Assembly: GCA_047971485.1 (NCBI GenBank)
Contig: JBKDZR010000054.1
Location: 1 to 11,589, forward strand
Source of the DNA: JBKDZR01 sp047971485
Lineage (GTDB): Bacteria > Pseudomonadota > Alphaproteobacteria > Rhodobacterales > Rhodobacteraceae
Direction of reading: 5' to 3'
DNA: 11,589 nt
In this document: piece by piece, positions 1 through 6,375 of the stretch
Numbering within the stretch: position 1 is the stretch's first letter
Layout of the letters: each line of letters begins with the position of its first letter
Translations under genes and position numbers: made by a program
Notes under the pieces: generated by a model
The model's database searches: none
Seen by the model: only the letters and a program-made list of their open reading frames with translations
Told to the model about the DNA's origin: nothing

Positions 1-667
1 CCTGTTTGGCCCAATGTTTCTGATAATCGAGCGCCAGGTCGCGAGAGATCTCCTCAAGGGCGATGTCGCCAGCAAAGTCGATGAAGTACTGGATCGAGGT
101 CCGCTTGGTTTTCTCCCAAGAGGCGCGCTGGTTCGGCGACTTGTAGAGCTGCGCGTTGTAGGCGATGTCACCCACATAAACCTCGAAGGCTTCGGACACG
201 CTAACAGTTGGTTTCGGCGCACCGCCAAGAAGCGCTTCGGCGTCTCGCTCTTTCGGGATTTCGGCGGGTCCCGCGTTCTGATGAACCGCGAGCAATCGGG
301 CCAGCGCCTCTTCAAGAGGCACCACGGTCGCGAGATGCTCAATCGGTTGATAGGTGAAGCCGCTCGCCAGCGCCTTGACGGTCGCCATTCTGTAGCGGCG
401 ACGGACGGCCTCCGAGGTTTCCCGATTGGACGAGGGGCCGACCTCCTCGGCGATCTTCAACGATGCCCAATAGCGGTCGTCTGCCTCGGCCAGCAGGTCC
501 CGTTTGTAGCGGGCCTGGTCAAGTGAAGTGGTCCCAAGCGATTCCTTGATCCGCTTGCGCGTATCGAGGTGTGCGAACTTGCTCGGCACACGCCGGTTAT
601 ACCACCAGACGCGGCCTCGCTGTTCGAGGTAGGAATTGTCGTCGACGCGCTTCATCACGCCGACCAT
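1..667 (-). CDS. Tyrosine-type site-specific recombinase (integrase), N-terminal part, cut by window edge
   Basis: The minus strand is open from an ATG at 667 through base 2 with no stop, giving at least 222 residues; the C-terminus lies outside the window. Near the start it reads NSYLEQRGRVWWYNRRVPSK, followed by KESLGTTSLDQARYKRDLL. This is the pattern of the short N-terminal domain (DUF6538-like) found on many proteobacterial phage/ICE integrases. Residues of about 155-220 (SVSEAFEVYV...WEKTKRTSIQYFIDFAGDIA...) look like the helical SAM-like core-binding domain. The catalytic domain with the R-H-R-Y residues should follow off-window and is not seen. An in-frame ATG at 655 (MKRVDDNSYL) is an alternative start; neither start has a clear Shine-Dalgarno. 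The gene reads away from the tRNA-Asp 3' end, 122 bp distant, as expected for an element integrated at that tRNA. It could also be a remnant. Confidence 0.8.
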   Translation of the reverse strand, partial: MVGVMKRVDDNSYLEQRGRVWWYNRRVPSKFAHLDTRKRIKESLGTTSLDQARYKRDLLAEADDRYWASLKIAEEVGPSSNRETSEAVRRRYRMATVKALASGFTYQPIEHLATVVPLEEALARLLAVHQNAGPAEIPKERDAEALLGGAPKPTVSVSEAFEVYVGDIAYNAQLYKSPNQRASWEKTKRTSIQYFIDFAGDIALEEISRDLALDYQKHWAKQ

Positions 668-702
668 TGGTCCACAATCTGGTCCCAATTTGGTCCACAA
701 AT
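662..702. repeat. TGGTCC iterons upstream of and overlapping the integrase start
   Basis: Three direct copies of TGGTCC followed by an A/T-rich tail start at 668, 680 and 691, so they are 12 and 11 bp apart, about one helical turn. A fourth, inverted half-site creates the 11-bp palindrome GACCATTGGTC at 662-672, centred on the candidate ATG at 667. This layout fits arm-type integrase sites, excisionase sites, or an autoregulatory operator. The functional reading is inference. Confidence 0.45.
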
Positions 703-773
703 TCCGGCCATTTTAAGCAACAAGAAGCAAACGAGATTGAAAATCCCGTTTTCTTTCAACGATCTGAACAGTT

Positions 774-793
774 GCCATTTCGGAAGAAATGGC
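774..793. repeat. Perfect 8-bp inverted repeat overlapping the tRNA-Asp 3' end
   Basis: GCCATTTC at 774-781 and GAAATGGC at 786-793 are perfect inverted repeats around a 4-nt loop. On the minus (transcribed) strand the first arm begins with the discriminator base and CCA of tRNA-Asp (793-790). No T-run follows, so it is not a textbook terminator. It could be a 3' processing hairpin or part of an integrase core site. Confidence 0.5.
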
Positions 794-866
794 GCGGTTG
801 ACGGGGCTCGAACCCGCGACCCCCGGCGTGACAGGCCGGTACTCTAACCAACTGAGCTACAACCGC
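790..866 (-). tRNA. tRNA-Asp(GUC)
   Basis: A complete 77-nt cloverleaf is read on the minus strand. The acceptor stem is GCGGTTG/CAACCGC with discriminator G73 and an encoded CCA at 792-790. The D arm is GCTC...GAGT. The anticodon stem is CCGGC/GCCGG around loop CTGTCAC, so the anticodon is GTC (aspartate). The T arm is GCGGG-TTCGAGC-CCCGT. It is the second gene of a tandem pair, 47 bp from the other copy, and is flanked on its 3' side by the integrase gene, making it the likely attachment site. Confidence 0.96.
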
Positions 867-913
867 TCTCCTTTCGCAGAAGAGTTTTCGGCCTCTTCAA
901 AGCCGGACGGCGA

Positions 914-990
914 TGGCGCGGTTGACGGGGCTCGAACCCGCGACCCCCGGCGTGCCAGGCCGGTACTCTAACCAACTGAGCTACAACCGC
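914..990 (-). tRNA. tRNA with Asp body but GGC (Ala) anticodon
   Basis: This is a complete 77-nt cloverleaf with encoded CCA (916-914). It is identical to the neighbouring tRNA-Asp at all but one base. The anticodon loop reads CTGGCAC instead of CTGTCAC, so the anticodon is GGC, which pairs with the alanine codons GCC/GCU. Acceptor pair 3-70 is G-C, not the G-U that alanyl-tRNA synthetase recognises, and the discriminator is G73 (Asp-like) rather than A73. An anticodon-based call would be tRNA-Ala(GGC), while the body says tRNA-Asp. All stems pair, so it is not an obviously decayed pseudogene. It is first behind the promoter at 1030-1058. A base-calling error remains possible. Confidence 0.88.
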
Positions 991-1208
991 TCACCGTCAC
1001 CCGTGACCAAGGCCCCGGGCGTGGAAGGCGTCTTACGGTGCCCGCCGGGGGGCGTCAAGCGCGAAGGCACCCCCGCAAAGGGTTTTACCCCGGAAATTTT
1101 CACCACGCCCCGGCCAGACCCGCAGACCATTCGTTCCGGCAGATATTGATCTGTGGACCGGAAAGGCACACATTCTCCCCTTAGGATCCACACCCAAGCG
1201 AGGGCCCC
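991..1208. other. Intergenic region between tRNA pair and dioxygenase gene
   Basis: Apart from the minus-strand tRNA promoter I see no gene here. The distal half should hold the plus-strand promoter for the dioxygenase gene, but no clean -35/-10 pair stands out. A GAGGG Shine-Dalgarno-like stretch sits just before the ATG at 1209. Confidence 0.5.
1030..1058 (-). promoter_or_regulatory. Sigma70-type promoter of the tandem tRNA genes
   Basis: On the minus strand a -35 box TTGACG (1058-1053) and a -10 box TAAGAC (1035-1030) are separated by exactly 17 bp. A G/C-rich discriminator (GCCTTCC) follows, as is common for stable-RNA promoters. The expected transcription start, near 1023, gives a leader of roughly 30 nt before the first tRNA at 990. 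Confidence 0.7.
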
Positions 1209-2036
1209 ATGACGGTTTCCCGGCTTCCCACCTATTTCCTCAGCCATGGCGGCGGCCCTTGGCCCTGGATGGATGGCCCCTTTCGCCAGCATTTCGACCA
1301 GCTGGAAAAATCCCTGCGCGACATGCGTGCGGAACTAGGACCCCTGCCCAAGGCGATCCTGATCATCTCGGGGCATTGGGAGGAACAGGGTTTTGCCATC
1401 TCTGCCGGTGCGAAACCCGGCATGATCTATGATTATTACGGCTTTCCCGACTATCTCTACCAGATCACCTATGATGCGCCGGGATCCCCGGATCTGGCCC
1501 GGCGTGTCCAGAAGGCCCTGGCCGAGGGCGGGATCGCGGCCCGGCTGGATCCGGCACGCGGCTTTGATCACGGTACGTACAGCCTCATGAAACCGCTTTA
1601 CCCGCAGGCCGATATACCGGTGGTGCAACTGTCCATGGATCAGGGCTATGATCCGGCGCTGCACCTGTCGGTGGGCCGGGCCCTGGCGCCGCTGCGCGAT
1701 GAAGGCGTGCTGATCATTGGCAGCGGGCTGAGCTATCACAACCTGATGGAGATGCGCGGCACCAGCGGCTATGTGCCCTCGGGCCAGTTCGACGCCTGGT
1801 TGCAGGAGACACTGGCGACCGGCCCCGTTACCGCCCGCAGCGCGCGGCTGATCGACTGGGAAAAGGCCCCCGCCGCCCGCGCCGCCCACCCGCAGGAAGA
1901 CCATCTGATCCCGCTGATGGTGGCGGTCGGGGCGGCCGAGGCCGAACAGGGTACGCCCACCTATCACCAGACCGATTTCATGGGCGGCATCACCGCGTCC
2001 AGCTTTCGCTTCGGCGCCCTGCCCGCCCTTCCCTGA
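1209..2036 (+). CDS. Class III extradiol (LigB/DODA-type) ring-opening dioxygenase
   Basis: This 275-residue protein matches the DODA/YgiD branch of the LigB superfamily. These are cytoplasmic non-haem metal enzymes that open catechol-type rings, for example 4,5-DOPA extradiol cleavage. The conserved histidine motifs appear in order: SHGGGPWP (H13), SGHWE (H56), GFDHGTYSLMKPLYP (H121), IGSGLSYHN (H177) and HPQEDHLIPL (H227, H232). Length is normal for the family (about 260-280). The ATG at 1209 is preceded by a GAGGG ribosome-binding site, and the first motif starts 12 residues in, which supports this start. The stop is 17 bp before the next gene, suggesting co-transcription with the thioredoxin-fold protein. 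The true substrate cannot be read from the sequence; many family members are annotated only as dioxygenase. Confidence 0.88.
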   Translation: MTVSRLPTYFLSHGGGPWPWMDGPFRQHFDQLEKSLRDMRAELGPLPKAILIISGHWEEQGFAISAGAKPGMIYDYYGFPDYLYQITYDAPGSPDLARRVQKALAEGGIAARLDPARGFDHGTYSLMKPLYPQADIPVVQLSMDQGYDPALHLSVGRALAPLRDEGVLIIGSGLSYHNLMEMRGTSGYVPSGQFDAWLQETLATGPVTARSARLIDWEKAPAARAAHPQEDHLIPLMVAVGAAEAEQGTPTYHQTDFMGGITASSFRFGALPALP

Positions 2037-2053
2037 CCGAAAAGAGAGGTTCC

Positions 2054-2434
2054 ATGCCCATCTCCCCCTTCAAACCGGCCATCTATCTCAAGGCGAATTG
2101 TCCCTTCTGTCTGAAGATCCGCATCTTCCTGTTGGAATCGGGCCAGGCCAGCCAGGTCGAGATCCGCGACTTCACCCCCGGCACGGACATCGAGGCCGAG
2201 ATCCGGGCCGAGCTTGCCCCCCATCTTGCCAAAGTGTCCTTTCCCGCCGCGCAGCTGGAACCCGGGCACTATATCGCCGAATCCGACGACATCATCGCCC
2301 GGCTGGCGGACAGATCCGGCCATGACCCGGCCGAGATGACCGTCTATCGCAACTATATCAATGGCGCCTTCCGCCGGATGATGGATCTGCGCAAGGAAAA
2401 CGCCGCGCTGAAAGAGGCAGCCTCAGCGGCCTGA
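2054..2434 (+). CDS. Small thioredoxin-fold protein (GST N-terminal / glutaredoxin-like)
   Basis: This 126-residue protein opens with a beta strand (AIYLKAN) and the motif CPFC at residues 16-19, the glutaredoxin-type dithiol active site. SFPA with the expected cis-proline (P64) and an ES pair at 76-77, the usual glutathione gamma-glutamyl contact of GST N-domains, follow. After about residue 90 there is only a short helix-rich tail (TVYRNYINGAFRRMMDLRKE), not the full all-helical GST C-domain, so it is about half a normal GST. A GAGAGG ribosome-binding site precedes the ATG. It probably forms an operon with the dioxygenase upstream. Its role could be glutathione-dependent thiol exchange; the substrate is unknown. 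It converges with tfoX 32 bp downstream. Confidence 0.75.
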   Translation: MPISPFKPAIYLKANCPFCLKIRIFLLESGQASQVEIRDFTPGTDIEAEIRAELAPHLAKVSFPAAQLEPGHYIAESDDIIARLADRSGHDPAEMTVYRNYINGAFRRMMDLRKENAALKEAASAA

Positions 2435-2466
2435 GGCCCGTCTCGGATCGGGGGCGGGAAAAGCCG

Positions 2467-2793
2467 TCACCTTTTTCTTTTGCTCTTCCCGACCGGCAAA
2501 CTGTCGCGCACGATCTGAACGAAGGCCGCCAAGCGCGCCGCGTCATCCAGCATTTCGGAGGGGATCCGAAAACTGGGTTTTGCCCCGTCATAGGCCTGGG
2601 CAAGATCCAGACCGGGCTCGGCCACCCCCGCTGGCCCGGTTACCTTCAGAAACAGCGTATCGTCACAGATCACACCGATGAAGGTGCCGTCGCAATAAAC
2701 CCCGTATTCCCCGAACATCTTGCGCCAGGTGATCTGGCCCGCCCCGGCCATCTGATCGCAGATGAAATCCACCGTGCCTTGCCCGGATGCCAT
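2467..2793 (-). CDS. TfoX N-terminal domain protein (TfoX/Sxy family)
   Basis: This 108-residue protein has the TfoX N-domain signature: WRKMFGEYGVYCDGTFIGVI (residues about 23-42) followed by DDTLFLKV, then Y/F-rich and FRIPSEMLDDAARLAAFV segments. Only the N-terminal domain is present; the C-terminal helical domain of full-length competence regulators such as Haemophilus TfoX/Sxy (about 200 residues) is absent. Stand-alone N-domain proteins are common in alphaproteobacteria and have no established function. The C-terminus ends in a basic stretch (GKSKRKR). The ATG at 2793 follows a strong GAGGGG ribosome-binding site. It lies downstream of the GMC gene on the same strand but is separated by 175 bp and a strong hairpin, so it is probably transcribed separately. 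Confidence 0.85.
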   Translation of the reverse strand: MASGQGTVDFICDQMAGAGQITWRKMFGEYGVYCDGTFIGVICDDTLFLKVTGPAGVAEPGLDLAQAYDGAKPSFRIPSEMLDDAARLAAFVQIVRDSLPVGKSKRKR

Positions 2794-2823
2794 TCCTGCC
2801 CCTCACATCGTGTTCCCCGCAAC

Positions 2824-2852
2824 AGGCTATGGCCCCGGACCGGGCGGATCAA
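2824..2852 (-). promoter_or_regulatory. Possible sigma70 promoter for the tfoX-like gene
   Basis: On the minus strand, TTGATC (2852-2847) and TAGCCT (2829-2824) are 17 bp apart, 31 bp before the ATG. The -10 box is a weak match. The -35 box overlaps one arm of the inverted repeat at 2849-2881. Confidence 0.3.
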
Positions 2853-2881
2853 GCCGCCGGATCCGGGGAGGCGCGGCTTGA
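2849..2881. repeat. 9-bp inverted repeat upstream of tfoX
   Basis: TCAAGCCGC at 2849-2857 and its exact complement GCGGCTTGA at 2873-2881 are separated by 15 bp, so centres are 24 bp apart. It overlaps the putative -35 box of the tfoX-like gene, so a repressor or activator site is possible. This is inference only. Confidence 0.4.
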
Positions 2882-2933
2882 CAATCGCCTGCCCCGAACC
2901 ACGCAGCGTCAGGCCGTGGTGCGGCGACCCAGC

Positions 2934-2972
2934 CTAGGTTCTGTGGATCAGGTAACTGTCCACGGAACCTAG
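2934..2972. repeat. CTAG-bounded palindrome/hairpin at the GMC gene stop codon
   Basis: Arms 2934-2947 and 2959-2972 are complementary at 13 of 14 positions; the single mismatch would be a wobble pair in RNA on one strand. An inner CAG/CTG stem leaves a GTAA loop. Both ends are CTAG, and the right-hand CTAG supplies the TAG stop of the GMC gene. There is no T-run, so it is not a classical terminator, although it may protect or end the GMC mRNA. The shape (CTAG, inverted ends, tiny core, CTAG) also resembles a minimal transposon-derived element. Confidence 0.6.
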
Positions 2973-4696
2973 CCCAACAGCAGATCCGCCATCCGTTCGC
3001 CGATGATCACGGTTGAGGCCATGGTGTTGCCCGTCGACACCCGCGGCATGACCGAGGCATCGGCAATGGACAGCCCTTCGACCCCATGGACCGACAGGCT
3101 GCCATCGACCACCGCCATCTCATCGCGGCCCATCTTGCAGGTGCAGCTTTCGTGGAAATAGGTGCCGGCGGCATTGCGGGCGAAGTTGCGCAGATCCTCA
3201 CCGGTCAGGGGGCCGGGCATGACCTCGCGCTTGGCGAAATCCGACAGGGGCGCGGCATTGCCGATCTCGCGGCACAGTTCAATGCAGCGGGTCAGGGCGA
3301 GCAGATCGGCCTCTTCCTTCAGGAACCCGCCGTCGATACTGACCGGCGCGTCGGGGCTGGCCCCGGTCAGGCGCACCTCACCGCGGCTTTGCGGCCGCAC
3401 CACCCCCGGCGCGATGGTCCAGGATCCGGCCGGCACATCATGGGTCGCGCCGTGAACCTCGCTGACATAGGGAACCTCGATCTGGAAAGGCTGCAGATCA
3501 GGCGTATCCAGGCTGGGATCGCTTTTCCAGAAGAAGGTCGCCTCGGCCGCTGAATTGCGCGGGGCCTCGGGGGTGTTGTATTCCCAGACACAGCCGGCGG
3601 CCAGGATATGATCCTGAAAGTTCTGGCCAACCCCGGGCAGATCATGGCGGACCTCGACCCCCACCTCGCGCAGATGCGCGGCCGGCCCGATACCCGATGT
3701 CATCAGGATCTTCGGCGTGTTGATTGCACCAGCGGCCAGCACCACGCGCTGATCGGCATGAACCGTGTGGGTTTCGCCGTCTTTCTCGAAGGTGACCCCG
3801 GTCACGGTGGTGCCCGTCATCTCAAGCCCCCGCACCATGGCGCCGGTCAGCAGGGTGATGTTGGGCCGTTTCAGCGTCTCCCACAGGTAATCGGCCGGGA
3901 TGTTGCGGCGCATGCCATCGCGGATGCGTACATTGGCCAGGGCCGCCCCGCCCGGCCCCTCCATCAGCGCACCGTTCATGTCGTCAAACCGCGGGATCCC
4001 GACACTTTCGCAGGCCTCCAGAAAGGCCGGGGCCACCGGATTGGGATCCTCGACATCGGTAACGAACAGCCGCCCGCCTGTCCCGCGTCGGGCCGCATCC
4101 GGGGCGCCCTGCCAATCCTCGATCCGCCGGTAGATCTCCAGCACATTGTCATAGGCCCAAGCGTCATCCCCGGTTGCGGCGGCCCAGAAATCGAAATCGT
4201 TCTTGTGGCCGCGCGCCCAGATCATCACGTTGATCGAAGACCCGCCGCCCACGACCCGCCCCATGGGCAGGATCAGCGATCGGCCATTGACCTTGTCGGA
4301 GGGCTCGGCCGCATAGCGCCAATCCAGATCCGACTGGATATTCGTCGCCCAGAGCAGCGGGTTCAGCACCGCATCCACCTGATCGGTGCCCCCGGCCTCA
4401 AGCACCAGAACCCGCGCATCACTTTCCGCAGCCAGACGACCGGCCACCACCGCGCCCCCGGACCCCGAGCCGACAACGATATAGTCATACCCGCTGCTCA
4501 GGGTCTGGGCATTGTAGCGCTGGGTGATCGCCGCATCGCCCAGATCCTGCGCCCAGGCCCGGGCCGTGCCAAGGCTGGCCCCGGCGGCCAGGGCCAACTG
4601 GATGAACCGCCGGCGACCGATGCGGCCATGGACAAGCCCCGCCTGCAGCGCCATCAGCCTGTCGCCTTTCGACAGGGCCTTGGAAATAATCTCCAT
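2969..4696 (-). CDS. Tat-exported GMC family FAD-dependent alcohol oxidoreductase
   Basis: This 575-residue protein belongs to the GMC family, flavoproteins that oxidise alcohols to aldehydes or ketones. The dinucleotide-binding GSGSGG is at 76-81, GMC signature 1 (MGRVVGGGSSIN) at 145-156, and signature 2 (AAGAINTPKILMTSGIGP) at 321-338. The C-terminal active site has H515 in FHESCTCKMG and N557 in STGNTMAS, the usual His-Asn catalytic pair. An N-terminal twin-arginine signal is visible: RRRF at 28-31, a hydrophobic stretch, and AWA cleavage near residue 49. This fits folded, FAD-loaded export to the periplasm. I chose the ATG at 4696, with AAAGGA upstream, over upstream in-frame starts at 4711 and 4951. 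It follows the aldehyde dehydrogenase gene by 115 bp on the same strand. The substrate is unknown; relatives are called choline, sorbose, polyethylene-glycol or aryl-alcohol dehydrogenases. Confidence 0.9.
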   Translation of the reverse strand: MEIISKALSKGDRLMALQAGLVHGRIGRRRFIQLALAAGASLGTARAWAQDLGDAAITQRYNAQTLSSGYDYIVVGSGSGGAVVAGRLAAESDARVLVLEAGGTDQVDAVLNPLLWATNIQSDLDWRYAAEPSDKVNGRSLILPMGRVVGGGSSINVMIWARGHKNDFDFWAAATGDDAWAYDNVLEIYRRIEDWQGAPDAARRGTGGRLFVTDVEDPNPVAPAFLEACESVGIPRFDDMNGALMEGPGGAALANVRIRDGMRRNIPADYLWETLKRPNITLLTGAMVRGLEMTGTTVTGVTFEKDGETHTVHADQRVVLAAGAINTPKILMTSGIGPAAHLREVGVEVRHDLPGVGQNFQDHILAAGCVWEYNTPEAPRNSAAEATFFWKSDPSLDTPDLQPFQIEVPYVSEVHGATHDVPAGSWTIAPGVVRPQSRGEVRLTGASPDAPVSIDGGFLKEEADLLALTRCIELCREIGNAAPLSDFAKREVMPGPLTGEDLRNFARNAAGTYFHESCTCKMGRDEMAVVDGSLSVHGVEGLSIADASVMPRVSTGNTMASTVIIGERMADLLLG

Positions 4697-4729
4697 CGTC
4701 AGTCCTTTCATGGGATACACGGACCCACC

Positions 4730-4755
4730 CCCGGACAGACAGCAGACTGTCCGGG
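4730..4755 (-). promoter_or_regulatory. Hairpin between aldehyde dehydrogenase and GMC genes
   Basis: Nine-bp arms at 4730-4738 and 4747-4755 pair perfectly around an 8-nt loop. It lies in the 115-bp spacer, about 20 nt upstream of the GMC ribosome-binding site. With no T-run it is more likely an mRNA processing or stability element, or a partial attenuator, than a terminator. Confidence 0.4.
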
Positions 4756-4811
4756 CCGGGGCCCTTGATGCGAAGAAAAGCACGCCTGGCCGTGGCCGAC
4801 GCGCCCCTGTC

Positions 4812-6308
4812 TCAGAACGGCAGTTGGTGGGCCTGGCGCTGGGTCGAGATCCAACGCTGGATGGTGAAGGCCTCGATCGCGCCTTTCGGCCCCCACTTGC
4901 CGCCACCGCCCGACGCGCCAATGCCCGAGAACGGGCAATGGGGTTCGTCATGGACGGTGGAATCGTTCACATGCACCATTCCGGCATGGATCCGTTCGGC
5001 CAGCACCTCGCCGCGCAGCACATCCCCGGTGATCACAGAAGCCGACAGCCCATAGGGCGTGTCATTGGCCATGGCCAGGGCCTCGGCCTCGGTCTCGAAC
5101 GGGGTGACGGTGGTGACGGGACCAAAGATTTCCTCGCGCCACACCGCCATCTCGGGGGTCACGCCGGTCAGCACCGTGGCCTGGTAATAGGGATCCTGCG
5201 CCGCCCCCCCGCAATGGACGGTGGCCCCGGCATCGCGGGCGTCATTGATCATCTTTTCAATCCGGCGCAACTGCCGGTCATTGATGATCGGACCGATGAC
5301 GCAGGTCTGTTCCTCGGGACTGGTGGGAACGAAGTGCTTTGTCTTGGCCACCAGTTTATCGACAAAGGCATCGAACAGGCTGCGATGGACCAGGATCTTG
5401 TCGGCCGACATGCAGATCTGGCCCTGATGCAGGAAAGACCCGAAAAAGGCCAGATCCACGGCCCGGTCCAGATCGGCATCCTCCAGCACGATGATCGGGT
5501 TCTTGCCGCCCAGTTCCAGCATGATCGGCTTGAACTGCCCGGCGCAGGCGGTGGACAGGGCCTGCCCCACCCGGGTCGATCCGGTAAAGCTGAGGACAGC
5601 CACCCGGGGATCGCGCACGAAACTGTCGCCAACCATCGCCGCCCCGTCGCGCGACGTGGTGACCACGTTGAACACCCCCGGCGGCACCCCCGCATCGGCC
5701 AGCAACTCGGCCAGCATCAAACCGCCGACAACGGGGCTGTCCTCGGACGGTTTCAGCACGATGGTGTTGCCCAGCGCCAGCGCGTAAACAAACCCGCGCA
5801 GCGACAGGTACAGCGGAAAGTTCCACGGCGAGATGACCCCCGCCACCCCGGCCGGGCGGCGCACGGTGCGGTTGATCTTGCCCGGCACCTGGCTGGGATA
5901 GGTCTCGCCGATCTCGCGGGTGGTCAGCGCGGCGGCCTCGGCCAGGGCCAGGGGCACCATGGAACATTCGAACATCGCCTTGCCAAAGCCGGACCCGGTT
6001 TCTTCGATCAGGGCGCTGACAAATTGCTGCTGGCGTTCAGCGAACAACGCAGCCGCCTTGTGCAAAATCCCGGCGCGCGCCGCCGGCACCATCGCCGCCC
6101 AGGCCGGCTGGGCCGCCGCCGCAGCGGTTATGGCACGGTCGACATCGGCCTGTGTCGCATCCGCAACCTGCACGATGTCCGCGCGGGTGGCGGGATCAAG
6201 CGTCGCAAAGGACGCGCCGGTTGATGCCCCGGTCCATGCCCCATCAATAAACATTGCACGCGCAGTCCCGGCCGTCTCCGGCGCGTTGCGTTTTGCCCAG
6301 TCCAGCAT
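4812..6308 (-). CDS. NAD(P)+-dependent aldehyde dehydrogenase, aromatic-aldehyde type
   Basis: This 498-residue protein is a full-length ALDH-superfamily enzyme, oxidising an aldehyde to a carboxylate in the cytoplasm. It shows SPWNFP with oxyanion N163, KPSE at 186-189 (cofactor binding), FTGSTRVG at 241-248, the general base E265 in LELGGKN, and the nucleophile C299 in GQICMS. The C-terminal VNDSTVHDEPHCPFSGIGAS and a glycine-rich follow-up resemble benzaldehyde, vanillin and salicylaldehyde dehydrogenases, which suggests an aromatic substrate, but specificity cannot be settled here. The start has a strong GGGAGG ribosome-binding site. No signal peptide is seen. It is flanked by the AraC-type regulator 67 bp upstream and the GMC oxidoreductase 115 bp downstream on the same strand, so the trio probably forms an alcohol-aldehyde-acid oxidation operon. 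Confidence 0.93.
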   Translation of the reverse strand: MLDWAKRNAPETAGTARAMFIDGAWTGASTGASFATLDPATRADIVQVADATQADVDRAITAAAAAQPAWAAMVPAARAGILHKAAALFAERQQQFVSALIEETGSGFGKAMFECSMVPLALAEAAALTTREIGETYPSQVPGKINRTVRRPAGVAGVISPWNFPLYLSLRGFVYALALGNTIVLKPSEDSPVVGGLMLAELLADAGVPPGVFNVVTTSRDGAAMVGDSFVRDPRVAVLSFTGSTRVGQALSTACAGQFKPIMLELGGKNPIIVLEDADLDRAVDLAFFGSFLHQGQICMSADKILVHRSLFDAFVDKLVAKTKHFVPTSPEEQTCVIGPIINDRQLRRIEKMINDARDAGATVHCGGAAQDPYYQATVLTGVTPEMAVWREEIFGPVTTVTPFETEAEALAMANDTPYGLSASVITGDVLRGEVLAERIHAGMVHVNDSTVHDEPHCPFSGIGASGGGGKWGPKGAIEAFTIQRWISTQRQAHQLPF

Positions 6309-6375
6309 TCTATCCTCCCATCTCCGATTGATCCAGTATCGGACAGGACAAGCCCTGCGTCCATGAACGGGACTG

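Noticed and set aside
14..847. Plus-strand open frames of 170, 92 and 76 codons
   Set aside because: They are antisense to the integrase gene or read through the tRNA-Asp gene; no ribosome-binding sites or recognisable domains.
789..1149. Plus-strand frames beginning MARLTGLEPATPG
   Set aside because: These are translations of the antisense strand of the tRNA genes, a well-known annotation artefact.
4697..4951. 85-codon N-terminal extension of the GMC gene from the ATG at 4951
   Set aside because: It would overlap the end of the aldehyde dehydrogenase, is Arg/Pro/Ser-rich and bury the twin-arginine signal. The ATG at 4696 has its own ribosome-binding site.
4524..6224. Long plus-strand frame of 566 codons
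   Set aside because: It is antisense to the GMC and aldehyde dehydrogenase genes; long antisense frames are expected at this GC content, and no family resemblance is seen.
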